From the NCBI GenBank assembly GCA_039105265.1, contig JAPFFF010000002.1, forward strand, positions 8,618,001-8,682,000: 64,000 nucleotides of DNA. Reading direction: 5' to 3'. Origin of the DNA: Tritrichomonas musculus (Eukaryota > Parabasalia > Tritrichomonadida > Tritrichomonadidae). Every line of letters starts with the position of its first letter. Positions within the stretch are counted from its first letter, which is position 1. The translations under genes were made by a program, and so were the position numbers. The notes beneath the pieces are model-generated. The model worked only from the letters and a program-made list of their open reading frames with translations. It ran no database searches and was not told the origin of the DNA. This document shows, piece after piece, positions 23,701 through 30,364 of the stretch.

Positions 23701-26700
23701 AGAAGAAAAAATTGATGACCAGCAAGAAAAGAAAGAATCTAAAAAGGACAAAAACAAAGATAAAGATAAAAAGAAAGAAAAGGACAAGAGTAAAGAGAAA
23801 GACAAGTCCAAAGACAAGGAAGATAAAAAAGACAAGGACAAGAAGGACAAAAGTTCTGAAGATAAGATGGAAGAGAGTGAATCCGAAGGAAAACTCGAAT
23901 CTCTGGCAGGCTCATTATCTTCTCTTGTTTCACCAAAAGACACAGAAAAGAAAGACGAAATAGAAGAAAAGAAAGATAAAGAAAAGAAGAAAGATAAAGA
24001 GAAATCTAAAGAAGATAAGAAAGACAAGGACAAGAAAGACAAAAATACTGAAGATAAGAAAGATAAAGACAAGAAGGACAAAAGTTCTGAAGATAAAAAA
24101 GACAAGGACAAGAAAGACAAAAATATTGAAGATAAGAAAGTTAAAGACAAGAAGGACAAAAGTTCTGAAGATAAGAAAGAAGAGAGTGAAACTGAAGGAA
24201 AACTCGAATCTTTGGCAGGCTCATTAGCTTCTCTTGTTTCATCGAAAGACACAGAAAAGAAAGATGAAACAGAAGAAAAGAAAGAATCATCAGATGAGAT
24301 GACAGGCAATCTTCTTGATGCATTTGATGATGATGATTTCGAAGACAATTCGCCGAGCACATCTAAAGAGGAACCAAAAGCAAAAGAAGCAAAAGAATTA
24401 ATTAAAGTCGAAAGTAAAGAGTCTGAATCTCAAAAAGATGATGACAAAAAAGAAAAGAAAGAAGAGAAAAGCTCCAAGAAAGATAAAGATAAATCTAAGG
24501 AAAAGAAGGATGACAACGATACAAATGGCAAACTTGAGTCACTGACAGGTTCATTGACATCGCTCCTTGTTACGAAAGAGTCAGATAAGAGAAAAGATAA
24601 AAGTGAAAAAGAGGAAAAAGTTGAAAAGAAAGACAAAGATAAGAGCAAAGATAAAGATAAAGACAAAGATAAGAATAAAGAAGAAAAGAAAGATAAAGAT
24701 AAGAGTAAAGATAAAGAGAAGGATAAAGAAAAAGAGAAAGATAAGAAAGACTCGAAAGAGGAAAAGAAAGACAAGAAAGATAAGGAAGACAAGAAAGACA
24801 AAGATAAGAGTAAAGATAAAGATAAAGAATCTAAAGAAAAAGAAGAAGAAGGAATTGAAGGCAAACTTGAATCGCTTGCAGGCTCATTATCATCTCTTAT
24901 TCCACCAAAAGAAACATCAGATAACAAAGAAGATAAAGATAAAGACAAGAAAGATAAAGACAAGAAAGATAAAGACAAGAGTAAAGATAAAGAGAAGGAT
25001 AAAGATAAAGACTCGAAAGAGGAAAAGAAAGACAAGAAAGATAAGAAAGATAAGAAAGACAAAGATAAGAGTAAAGATAAAGATAAAGAATCTAAAGAAA
25101 AAGAAGAAGAAGGAAGTGAAGGCAAACTTGAATCGCTTGCAGGCTCATTATCATCTCTTATTCCACCAAAAGAAACATCAGATAACAAAGATAAAGACAA
25201 TAAAGATAAAGAAGAGAAAACTATTAAGAAAGACAAATCAAAATTAGAACAAATAGAACCATCCGATTCCAACGAAAATCAAGAATCTAAAGAATCCAAA
25301 GAGAATAAAGAGAATAAAGAGAATAAAGAAGAAGGGCAAGCCTCGAGTGAACCATCAGAAGGAGCGACAGGTGTTTTATTAGTTTTGTCAGAAAGTGATT
25401 CAACCAAAGAATCTCAACAACCACGACAAGAAGAAGACAAAAATAAAGATCAAGAAGATGACGAAGAAGGCGAAGTAGGGACCCTTGAAAGTCTTACAGG
25501 CACACTCTCATCCATTCTCTCATTGGACAACGACGAAAACAAACCAAAAGAAGATTCAGTCCAAGACACCGATGACAAGGAATCGAAGGAAATTAAGAAG
25601 AAAGATAAGGTGAAAATAGAAAAAGATAAAGAAGATAAAGATAAAGAAGATAAAGAGAAAGAAGATAAGAAAGATGAAGAAGAACCAGAAGACACAAATA
25701 AAGGAGGATCACTTGAAGCGCTGACAGGCACACTTGCATCCATTCTACCATCTAAAGAAGAAGTATCGGAACCAGAAAAGAATGACAAAGAAGACAAAGA
25801 CAAAGAATCAGAAGCAGAGAAAGAAGAAATATCAGATAAGAAATCATCATCAGATGATATGACAGGCAACCTTCTTGAAGAATTTGAAGACTTTGAAGAC
25901 TTCAATGAAACATCACCAACAGAAAACAAAGACAAAGATGATGAAGAAAAGAAAGAAAAGAGCAAAAATAAAGAGATGAAAAGCATAAATGAAGATAATG
26001 ATAGTGAAAAAAGTGACAAAAAAGGAGGAACACTTGAGTCACTTGTTGGATCCTTAGCATCTCTTCATGAAAACAATGAGTCAGACTCCAAAGACAAAGA
26101 AATCATTGATAAAGTAGAAAGCAAAGACGAAAAGAAAGATAAAGATAAAAAGAAGAAAGACAAAGAAGAAATGAAAGAAAAGGATGAAAAGAAAGATAAA
26201 GATGAAAAGAAGAAAGACAAAGAAGAGAAGAAAGAAAAGGATGAAAAGAAAGATAAAGATGAAAAGAAAGATAAAGATGATAAGAAGAAAGACAGAGATG
26301 ATAAGAAGAAAGATAAAGAAGAAAAGAAAGACGAAGAGAAAGGAGGAACACTTGAATCACTTGTTGGATCATTGGCATCTCTCCATGGAGACAAAGAATC
26401 AGACTCCAAAGACAAAGAAACAAAGAACAAAGAAACAAAGAACAAAGAAACAGAAGAAAAGAAAGAATCATCATCAGACGGTGTAACCGCTACTCTACTT
26501 GATTCAAACGAAGATTCAGAAAAGGAAGCAAAAGACAAAGATGATAAGAAAGAAAAGAATGATAAGAAGAAAGACAAAGATGACAAAAAGAAAGATAAAG
26601 ACAAAAAGAATAAAGAATCAAAAGAAGACAAGAACAAAGATAAGGACGAAGGAAAAGGAGGAACACTTGAGTCACTTGTTGGATCATTGGCATCTCTCCA

Positions 26701-29700
26701 TGGAGACAAAGAACCAGACTCCAAAGACAAAGAAACAAAGAACAAAGAAACAGAAGAAAAGAAAGAATCATCATCAGATGAGATGACAGCCACTCTTCTT
26801 GATACACTTGAAGATGATTCAAATGAAACAAAAGATAAAGAAGAAAAGAAAGACAAAGATGATAAGAAGAAAGACAAAGATGATAAGAAGAAAGACAAAG
26901 ATGATAAGAAGAAAGATAAAGAAGAAAAGAAGAAAGACAAAGAAGAAAAGAAAGAAAAGGATGAAAAGAAAGATAAAGATGATAAGAAGAAAGACAAAGA
27001 TGATAAGAAGAAAGATAAAGAAGAAAAGAAAGACGAAGAGAAAGGAGGAACACTTGAATCACTTGTTGGATCATTGGCATCTCTCCATGGAGACAAAGAA
27101 TCAGACTCCAAAGACAAAGAAACAAAGAACAAAGAAACAAAGAACAAAGAAACAGAAGAAAAGAAAGAATCATCATCAGACGGTGCAACCGCTACTCTAC
27201 TTGATACACTTGAAGATGATTCAAATGAAACAAAAGATAAAGAAGAAAAGAAAGACAAAGATGATAAGAAGAAAGATAAAGAAGAAAAGAAGAAAGACAA
27301 AGAAGAAAAGAAAGATAAAGATGATAAGAAGAAAGATAAAGATGATAAGAAGAAAGATAAAGAAGAAAAGAAAGATAAAGACAAAAAGAATAAAGAATCA
27401 AAAGATGACAAGAACAAAGATAAGGACGAAGGAAAAGGAGGAACACTTGAGTCACTTGTTGGATCATTGACATCTCTCCATGGAGACAAAGAACCAGACT
27501 CCAAAGACAAAGAAACAAAGAACAAAGAAACAGAAGAAAAGAAAGAATCATCATCAGACGGTGTAACCGCTACTCTACTTGATACACTTGAAGATGATTC
27601 AAATGAAACAAAAGATAAAGAAGAAAAGAAAGACAAAGATGATAAGAAGAAAGATAAAGAAGAAAAGAAAGACAAAGATGATAAGAAGAAAGATAAAGAA
27701 GAAAAGAAGAAAGACAAAGAAGAAAAGAAAGATAAAGACAAAAAGAATAAAGAATCAAAAGATGACGGGAACAAAGATAAAGACGAAGAGAAAGGAGGAA
27801 CACTTGAGTCGCTTGTTGGATCATTGGCATCTCTCCATGGAGACAAAGAACCAGACTCCAAAGACAAAGAAACAAAGGACAAAGAAACAGAAGAAAAGAA
27901 AGAATCATCATCAGACGGTGTAACCGCTACTCTACTTGATTCAAACGAAGATTCAGAAAAGGAAGCAAAGAAAGAAAATGACAATCAGAAAAACGACTCC
28001 AAAGACAAGAAAAAGTCCAAGAAGGACAGCAAAGACAAAAGCCAAGACGAAAATAAGAAAAGCCCCAAGAAAGACAAAGAAGAAGATGAAGAAGCCGGAG
28101 GATCACTCGAAACACTCACAGGCTCTTTGTCTTCTCTCCTTGTGACAAAAGAATCAGACTCGAAAGACAAAGATAAAGATAAGAAGAGCTCGAAAGACAA
28201 AGATAAGAAGAGCACAAAGGAGGAAGAAGCAAAGCCAAAGGATGAGAAGCAAGAAGACAAAAAGAAGAAGGAATCTGATAAAAAAGAAAGTAAAGAAGAG
28301 GATACTCAAGGATCGAGTGAGACATCGGAAGGAATGACAGGAATTTTACTCAGCTTGTCAGAAAGTGATTCAACTAAAGAAGCACAAAGCAGCGATAAAC
28401 CTAAAGAAGTAAAGGAAGAAAAGAAAACCAAAAAAGAAACAAAAGACTCCAATGAAGAAGGAGCGCTTGAAACACTTGCTGGATCACTTACATCAATCCT
28501 ACCTCAGAAAGATGAAAAGAAAGACAAAGAAAAGAAGACAGAAGAGAAGAAATCTAAAGATAAGAAAACAGAAGACAAGAAATCTGATGAAAAGAAAGAC
28601 AAAGACAAGAAATCTGATGAAAAGAAAGACAAAGATAAAAAGACTGATGAAAAGAAATCTAAAGATAAGAAAGAAGGGAGCAAAAGTTCTGAGAAAGACA
28701 GCAATGATTCATCTGATGAGATGACTGGCAATCTGCTCGATGCTCTCGGCGACGACTTTGAAGAGACCTCCAGAGACGAGGAAGAGAAAGGCAAGGAGGG
28801 AGCACTTGAATCTCTGACCGGCTCACTAGCGTCCATTCTTCCAGCCGACCAGAAAGGCGCGCAATCCAAGTCAGCGGAAGCGAAGAGCGGCAACCTGAAG
28901 ACGAAGGACGACAAACCAGACGACAAAGAAGGAGACCGATCGAGCAAGAAGAAAGTCCGCTTCAGCGACCAAGTCTACACGAGCAAAGACATCGAGAAAA
29001 GCAGATTCTCGGAGAGTGAACCGTTTTATTCAATTAGTTTAGTCGGCAGTTCAGAGTCATCTTCCGTCGAGCCACGCGAAAGCAGCCAGCAAAGCCCTCA
29101 AAAAATGTCCGAAGAAGCCTCCGATTCAAAGAATGAAATCTCACGAAGCAACAGCAGCACGCCTGACCGAAAGTCCAGCAGCGACATGACGATCAGCGAG
29201 GAGCTCTCGAACGAGATAAACCAGGCGCAGAACATCCTTACAATGGCGTCGAAGGCGAAAGAAGACCAGTCAAAGAATGCGAAGAGTCCGAGCATTCATG
29301 AAAGCGACAGCGATGCTTCTATCGGCATTCTTGATCTGTCAAACAGCTTCACACAGTCACCGGATTCGAGCAAGCAAAACGCGAAGCAGCCGACAGACAA
29401 CGATACGCTCAGCGACCAAGAGAAAGAGAAAACAAAGAAGGACAAAGAAAACAAAAATTCAAAGAAAACCGTTAAAAATAACGGTTCCTTAGAAAAAGTT
29501 CCATCTGAAATTGCATCTGAATTGGCAGGAAAGTCGGCACGAAAGGACTCCGATGACGAAATCGGCCAGCTGTCAATTCTAACCGATTCCGACGTCAAAA
29601 TCAAAGAGTCGAAGTCTCTCAGCGACACATCAAAAATGAAACCCGAAAAAAGTGACAAAAATAAAAAGAAGAACGCAAGGACAAGCGGAAGTAACGATGA

Positions 29701-30139
29701 CGAGGTATCCTTCGACGTGAGCCGCACATCTTCTCAATTGACAGCTGGCACTTTTTCCGTGTCTGGCCCAAAATCTGACACTTTCAATACTTCTGAAGTT
29801 TCAGAGAACCTCACAAACAGCGAGTCTGAAAAAGCAAAGAAGAAGTCAAAGGAAAATGACGGAACCGGAGCGGCTGAGAAGTTGTTGGGCTCAACGGTTG
29901 GATCTCTTGTTAGTGGTTCACCAAAAAGTGACAAGAAAAAGGCCGGAAGCTCCACAAACAAGGGAGATAAAAAGTTCACCGACGAACTTGACCAGAAAGT
30001 GAATTCTACATCTTCTAAGAGTTCCGAAAAAAAACCAGCGAAAAAGCAGGAAGCTAAGAAAGAGGCAAAACCAGAAAAGGCAGCTACTAATGTTGCTGCT
30101 GAATTAGATGATGACCAAGAAGATAGTTTTTTATTGTAA
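14729..30139 (+). CDS. Giant (5136-residue) charged repeat protein with short hydrophobic motifs
   Basis: A single uninterrupted 15.4 kb frame from an ATG to a TAA overlapping a TAAA box. I saw no Cys or Trp on reading. Zones: residues 1-~350, Asn/basic, disordered; ~360-1300, acidic, with about twelve copies of an EFEDEFE-type motif alternating with ten of LSxxPLNKLI; ~1308-4713, Lys/Asp/Glu spacer (KDKDKSKDEK and kin) broken by about 34 copies of G-T/K-LESL-x-GSL-x-SL, plus about thirteen SSDEMTGNLLD and four EGxTGxLLxLSESDSTKE motifs; ~4714-5136, Ser-rich, less repetitive, with KKKVRFSDQV (4740-4749), a PP1-docking type motif. No enzyme domain, membrane segment or signal peptide is visible. 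Heptads are not regular, so this is charged disordered chain rather than a plain coiled coil. A scaffold or condensate role is inference. The last kilobase is richer in G+C. Confidence 0.9.
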   Translation: MKQNHRSLSRYLNIIEKRKLYNKYMIGTVSDQEPQIHPPEEPPTNDIPKPRQKSERDALLRQMNEQQKQRDILSQQNSKTRKKDKFYLFDNEPNNRAVPIFTPYTPRRKKFIKNPNNPSQNNEPRSTYLESNNITKRNKNDKDKVSNQNNEKINAEKEIKIKEPNSNQTHHNRNNSIRNQNNKNNYSNQQTNPPETLDLPSRKKNTMQLLRPNPNMNHLYHTIYTNNNNNNKRGSNGNSSTMRSNTTSKNSKRPVFTTTQTQTGEMPVTDHKYGPKPPQKKSQEEPRSPRSNKNNAGKKEVAPPKEPRTSSGRIGSVLRDSKAHFTSDEDNEKDKYEIPEISVKRTEQLIKAEEENKANQENQENQDILDENNENLDDNKDKLDDFSNDFTDDFTASSSLIDRKSSKENKENEEDQSNISHKSYSSQESGDKEKEEEDNNENESEKKESGNESFNDDFDTSLELSPIKPTNNDQNDKENSNIDENSLTNTELLDDKVTLNKQASENEFEEEKPEKDKEEPDFEEELDERKSDESFEEETNEENGAKLNDLLTPGLSLINAEGQSQSKEKDEFDNEFEDEFESEDKKKNDQENEFEDEFEAEDDNKEDDSKNAELSTSPLNKLINKENDFEDEFEADENDEDKKEKESSSKNESEKIENEFEDEFEVDEDDHKDEDSQKAELSTSPLNKLINGNENQEKEEASSNEDKDKDEESKSTDQENEFGDEFEVDEDDHKEEDSQKAELSTSPLDKLINGSENQEKDETSSNEVKDKDEESKSTDQENEFGDEFEFDDTENSKEEDSQKAELSTSPLNQLINGSENQEKEETSSNEVKDKDEENEFGDEFEVDNTDENSKEEDSQKAEEKEEEEDSQRAPLSLSPLEQLVKASDAQEDDNTKKSLAVSTPISEIEPKEENSLNDEFESFESESKKEENESNQDEEGDKLSLSPLSKLIDQNEEEKDTDKTDENEESKPEELSLEPLNKLINNDQSNEDKGETNESDKEESNDFEDDFNEVPSDPFTESENKKDDEESQPKGLSLEPLNTLLNNDQTKEENEETNKSDNEEISKSDKEETSKSDKEESNTFENEENNDFEDDFNEGPSDPFAESESKKEDEDSHSNELSLEPLNKLIDTDKSQEKEDEKEDEKEENKTDNEKELDDEFESFETDSKEKDSTNEESPESKLSLEPLNKLIDQENKDDEETKSSENKENELEDEFDTFESESNNKEENKESETENSNDDGKLGVLEETSKSISSQLFEAKDKDINLEDESKSDSKNDEKVESQESSEALDVNTKSALSNLFELSENKDEKEKDKKKDKDKSKDDKKKDKDKSKDDKKKDKDDKKKDKDKEKTKDDSKKDKDKSKDEKKKDKDKSKDDSNDDKKKDKDESGGELEGLTGSLSSILTSKTDKDKEDKSKKKDEKESKNADELSKSEIKDKDKKKDKDKNKEKDKNKDEKKDKDKSKDEKKDKDKSKDEKKDKDKSKDEKKDKDKSKDEKKDKDKSKDEKKSPKKDKNKDKEAEGTLESLAGSLSPLLVTKESENNEEAKQEKKDASDEITGNLLDTFGDDTDESSRKSPKEKAEKDSKKDKEKEKDKNKDKEDKKSPKKDKTKEKKDDNDTDGKLESLTGSLSSLLVTKESESKSEKEEKEEKVEKKDKDKDKEKNKEEKKEKDKDKKKDKDKSKDKEKDKDSKEEKKDKKDKDKSKDKDKESIEKEEEGSEGKLESLTGSLSSLISPKETSDNKEDKDKKDKDKKDKDKKDKDKKDKDKKDKDKKDKDKKDKDKSKDKEKDKDSKEEKKDKEDKKDKDKSKDKDKDKESKEKEEKGSEGKLESLAGSLSSLISPKETSDNKEDKDKDKDKGKKDKEEKTIKKDKSKLEQIEPSDSNENQESKESKENKENKENKENKENKEEGQASSEPSEGATGALLVLSESDSTKESQQPRQEEDKNKDQEDDEEGEVGTLESLTGTLSSILSLDNDENKPNEDSVQDTDDKESKEIKKKDKVKIEKDKEDKEKEDKKDEEEPEDTNKGGSLEALTGTLASILPSKEEVSEPEKNDKEDKNKDKESEAEKEEISDKKSSSDDMTGNLLEEFEDFEDFNETSPTENKDSKEEAKEDEKEASESQDKEDEDEGKEGTLESLAGSLSALVPKEADESQNEEKEETTETKEEKQESSETSEGVSGILPNLSESDSTKEAKSSDKSKELEEPKEEELEEPAKGTLEALAGSLASLVPEKEENNESEKDSNELSDEMSGNLLDDFEIDLGEKEDDEKDEKDKETKEEIEKSSSKDKIEDKETEGTLESLTGSLASILPKDAKETEKETPSEEVKEKKDKKKDKEKDKKKDEKEKSSKEEDENEEDEGTEGTLESLTGSLASNLPKDAKETEKETPSEEVKEKKDKKKDKEKNKDENKEKDKDKKKDKETDKKDDKKKSSKEDKDKKKDSENEEDEGAEGTLESLTGSLASILPKDAKVTPNEEVKEKKDKKKDKEKNKDENKEKEKDKKKDKEKDKKDDKKKSSKEDKDKKKDSENEEDEGAEGTLESLTGSLASILPKDSKETEKETLSEEVKEKKDKKKDKEKEKDKEKEKDKDKTKDKEKEKDKEKDKKDDKKKSSKKDKDKKKDSENEEDEGAEGTLESLAGSLSPLLISKEAENEEKEGEEQKEKTDEKKDKEKEKSKSKDKKKDKSKVKDEEDKKDEKEEVKTKGEEDGGKLESLAGSLSSLLVKSGDENKKDEPDSKNEAKDSSDEMTGNLLDNLDDDFDESSHNTAKEKELEESKEEDKETDAKLEPLTASLSSLFVPKEAEENEKKDKDENEKKDKDENEKKDKDENEKKDEDEKKDDKEESSDEMTGNLLDGFDEDFEDESSRNTPKEKADENEDEKENEEGKKEEEKDDAEEGNLESLMGSLSSMLQTKEASNENEKEDSETKEKAISQKDSEEEKANKDSEKKKEKKQDKKKDKENEEDEETEGTLDALTGSLSPLLVTKEKSEEKIDDQQEKKESKKDKNKDKDKKKEKDKSKEKDKSKDKEDKKDKDKKDKSSEDKMEESESEGKLESLAGSLSSLVSPKDTEKKDEIEEKKDKEKKKDKEKSKEDKKDKDKKDKNTEDKKDKDKKDKSSEDKKDKDKKDKNIEDKKVKDKKDKSSEDKKEESETEGKLESLAGSLASLVSSKDTEKKDETEEKKESSDEMTGNLLDAFDDDDFEDNSPSTSKEEPKAKEAKELIKVESKESESQKDDDKKEKKEEKSSKKDKDKSKEKKDDNDTNGKLESLTGSLTSLLVTKESDKRKDKSEKEEKVEKKDKDKSKDKDKDKDKNKEEKKDKDKSKDKEKDKEKEKDKKDSKEEKKDKKDKEDKKDKDKSKDKDKESKEKEEEGIEGKLESLAGSLSSLIPPKETSDNKEDKDKDKKDKDKKDKDKSKDKEKDKDKDSKEEKKDKKDKKDKKDKDKSKDKDKESKEKEEEGSEGKLESLAGSLSSLIPPKETSDNKDKDNKDKEEKTIKKDKSKLEQIEPSDSNENQESKESKENKENKENKEEGQASSEPSEGATGVLLVLSESDSTKESQQPRQEEDKNKDQEDDEEGEVGTLESLTGTLSSILSLDNDENKPKEDSVQDTDDKESKEIKKKDKVKIEKDKEDKDKEDKEKEDKKDEEEPEDTNKGGSLEALTGTLASILPSKEEVSEPEKNDKEDKDKESEAEKEEISDKKSSSDDMTGNLLEEFEDFEDFNETSPTENKDKDDEEKKEKSKNKEMKSINEDNDSEKSDKKGGTLESLVGSLASLHENNESDSKDKEIIDKVESKDEKKDKDKKKKDKEEMKEKDEKKDKDEKKKDKEEKKEKDEKKDKDEKKDKDDKKKDRDDKKKDKEEKKDEEKGGTLESLVGSLASLHGDKESDSKDKETKNKETKNKETEEKKESSSDGVTATLLDSNEDSEKEAKDKDDKKEKNDKKKDKDDKKKDKDKKNKESKEDKNKDKDEGKGGTLESLVGSLASLHGDKEPDSKDKETKNKETEEKKESSSDEMTATLLDTLEDDSNETKDKEEKKDKDDKKKDKDDKKKDKDDKKKDKEEKKKDKEEKKEKDEKKDKDDKKKDKDDKKKDKEEKKDEEKGGTLESLVGSLASLHGDKESDSKDKETKNKETKNKETEEKKESSSDGATATLLDTLEDDSNETKDKEEKKDKDDKKKDKEEKKKDKEEKKDKDDKKKDKDDKKKDKEEKKDKDKKNKESKDDKNKDKDEGKGGTLESLVGSLTSLHGDKEPDSKDKETKNKETEEKKESSSDGVTATLLDTLEDDSNETKDKEEKKDKDDKKKDKEEKKDKDDKKKDKEEKKKDKEEKKDKDKKNKESKDDGNKDKDEEKGGTLESLVGSLASLHGDKEPDSKDKETKDKETEEKKESSSDGVTATLLDSNEDSEKEAKKENDNQKNDSKDKKKSKKDSKDKSQDENKKSPKKDKEEDEEAGGSLETLTGSLSSLLVTKESDSKDKDKDKKSSKDKDKKSTKEEEAKPKDEKQEDKKKKESDKKESKEEDTQGSSETSEGMTGILLSLSESDSTKEAQSSDKPKEVKEEKKTKKETKDSNEEGALETLAGSLTSILPQKDEKKDKEKKTEEKKSKDKKTEDKKSDEKKDKDKKSDEKKDKDKKTDEKKSKDKKEGSKSSEKDSNDSSDEMTGNLLDALGDDFEETSRDEEEKGKEGALESLTGSLASILPADQKGAQSKSAEAKSGNLKTKDDKPDDKEGDRSSKKKVRFSDQVYTSKDIEKSRFSESEPFYSISLVGSSESSSVEPRESSQQSPQKMSEEASDSKNEISRSNSSTPDRKSSSDMTISEELSNEINQAQNILTMASKAKEDQSKNAKSPSIHESDSDASIGILDLSNSFTQSPDSSKQNAKQPTDNDTLSDQEKEKTKKDKENKNSKKTVKNNGSLEKVPSEIASELAGKSARKDSDDEIGQLSILTDSDVKIKESKSLSDTSKMKPEKSDKNKKKNARTSGSNDDEVSFDVSRTSSQLTAGTFSVSGPKSDTFNTSEVSENLTNSESEKAKKKSKENDGTGAAEKLLGSTVGSLVSGSPKSDKKKAGSSTNKGDKKFTDELDQKVNSTSSKSSEKKPAKKQEAKKEAKPEKAATNVAAELDDDQEDSFLL
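19094..19243 (+). repeat. Five tandem 30-bp units inside the giant gene
   Basis: Five copies of a 30-bp unit encode DEKKDKDKSK each. The codons differ only by occasional T/C or A/G third-position changes, pointing to recent tandem growth. A similar 15-bp array (DKKDK) lies at about 19966-20075, and a 9-bp array (ENK) at about 20413-20457. Confidence 0.85.
20331..21055 (+). repeat. Internal duplicated block, copy 1
   Basis: Nearly identical to 25218-25934 (offset about 4.89 kb). The differences are mostly whole repeat units (fewer ENK units in copy 2, an extra DKE in copy 2) and a few point changes. Looser similarity extends upstream to about 19500 and 24465, so the ancestral duplicated unit was about 1.5 kb. 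Confidence 0.85.
25218..25934 (+). repeat. Internal duplicated block, copy 2
   Basis: Second copy of the 20331-21055 block. It starts at the shared sequence coding KTIKKDKSKLEQIEPSDSN and ends after coding SPTENKDK, beyond which the two copies diverge at once. Confidence 0.85.
26023..27960 (+). repeat. Six long tandem units (about 315-400 bp each) in the giant gene
   Basis: Units begin at about 26023, 26341, 26656, 27040, 27437 and 27794 with GGTLESLVGSLASLH. Units 2-6 then carry GDKE(S/P)DSKDKETK, ESSSDG/EVTATLLD and a DKKKDKDDKK-type spacer of variable length. Sequence between units 2-6 is almost identical except for spacer length, so this is the youngest part of the gene. Confidence 0.9.
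28946..28975 (+). other. Encoded KVRF motif: probable PP1 docking site
   Basis: Codons 4740-4749 read KKKVRFSDQV. The RVxF consensus for binding the catalytic subunit of protein phosphatase 1 is basic-x(0,1)-V/I-x-F/W. Here Lys4742-Val-Arg-Phe4745 fits, with basic residues before and acidic/Ser after, as in known regulators such as GADD34 (KVRFSEKV). It lies in a stretch predicted to be disordered, where such motifs work. Confidence 0.6.
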
Positions 30140-30364
30140 ATTAAATTTTTTTAAATTGTTAATTTTTTTTATTGATTATAATCAATATTTTAATATTTTC
30201 GAAAATTAATTCAAAAAGCTATTTTTGAGGATAAAAAAGAGGTTTATCACCATCAATTTTAAGCATTATTTCATAAATTAGGTTCAATTTTTTATTGCAA
30301 ATATGAAATATTGATTTTAAAAAATCCTTCTTCAATACCTATCTTAATTTTAAAATATAGATCA
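30140..30364. other. 3' flank of giant gene
   Basis: T-rich flank. The stop reads TGTAAATT, giving the trichomonad UAAA poly(A) signal overlapping the stop codon. Confidence 0.55.

Noticed and set aside
18654-27923. Lys/Arg/Ile-rich plus-strand frames in the second frame of the giant gene
   Set aside because: Shadow frames produced by repeated GATAAAG-type codons; composition follows the main frame exactly.
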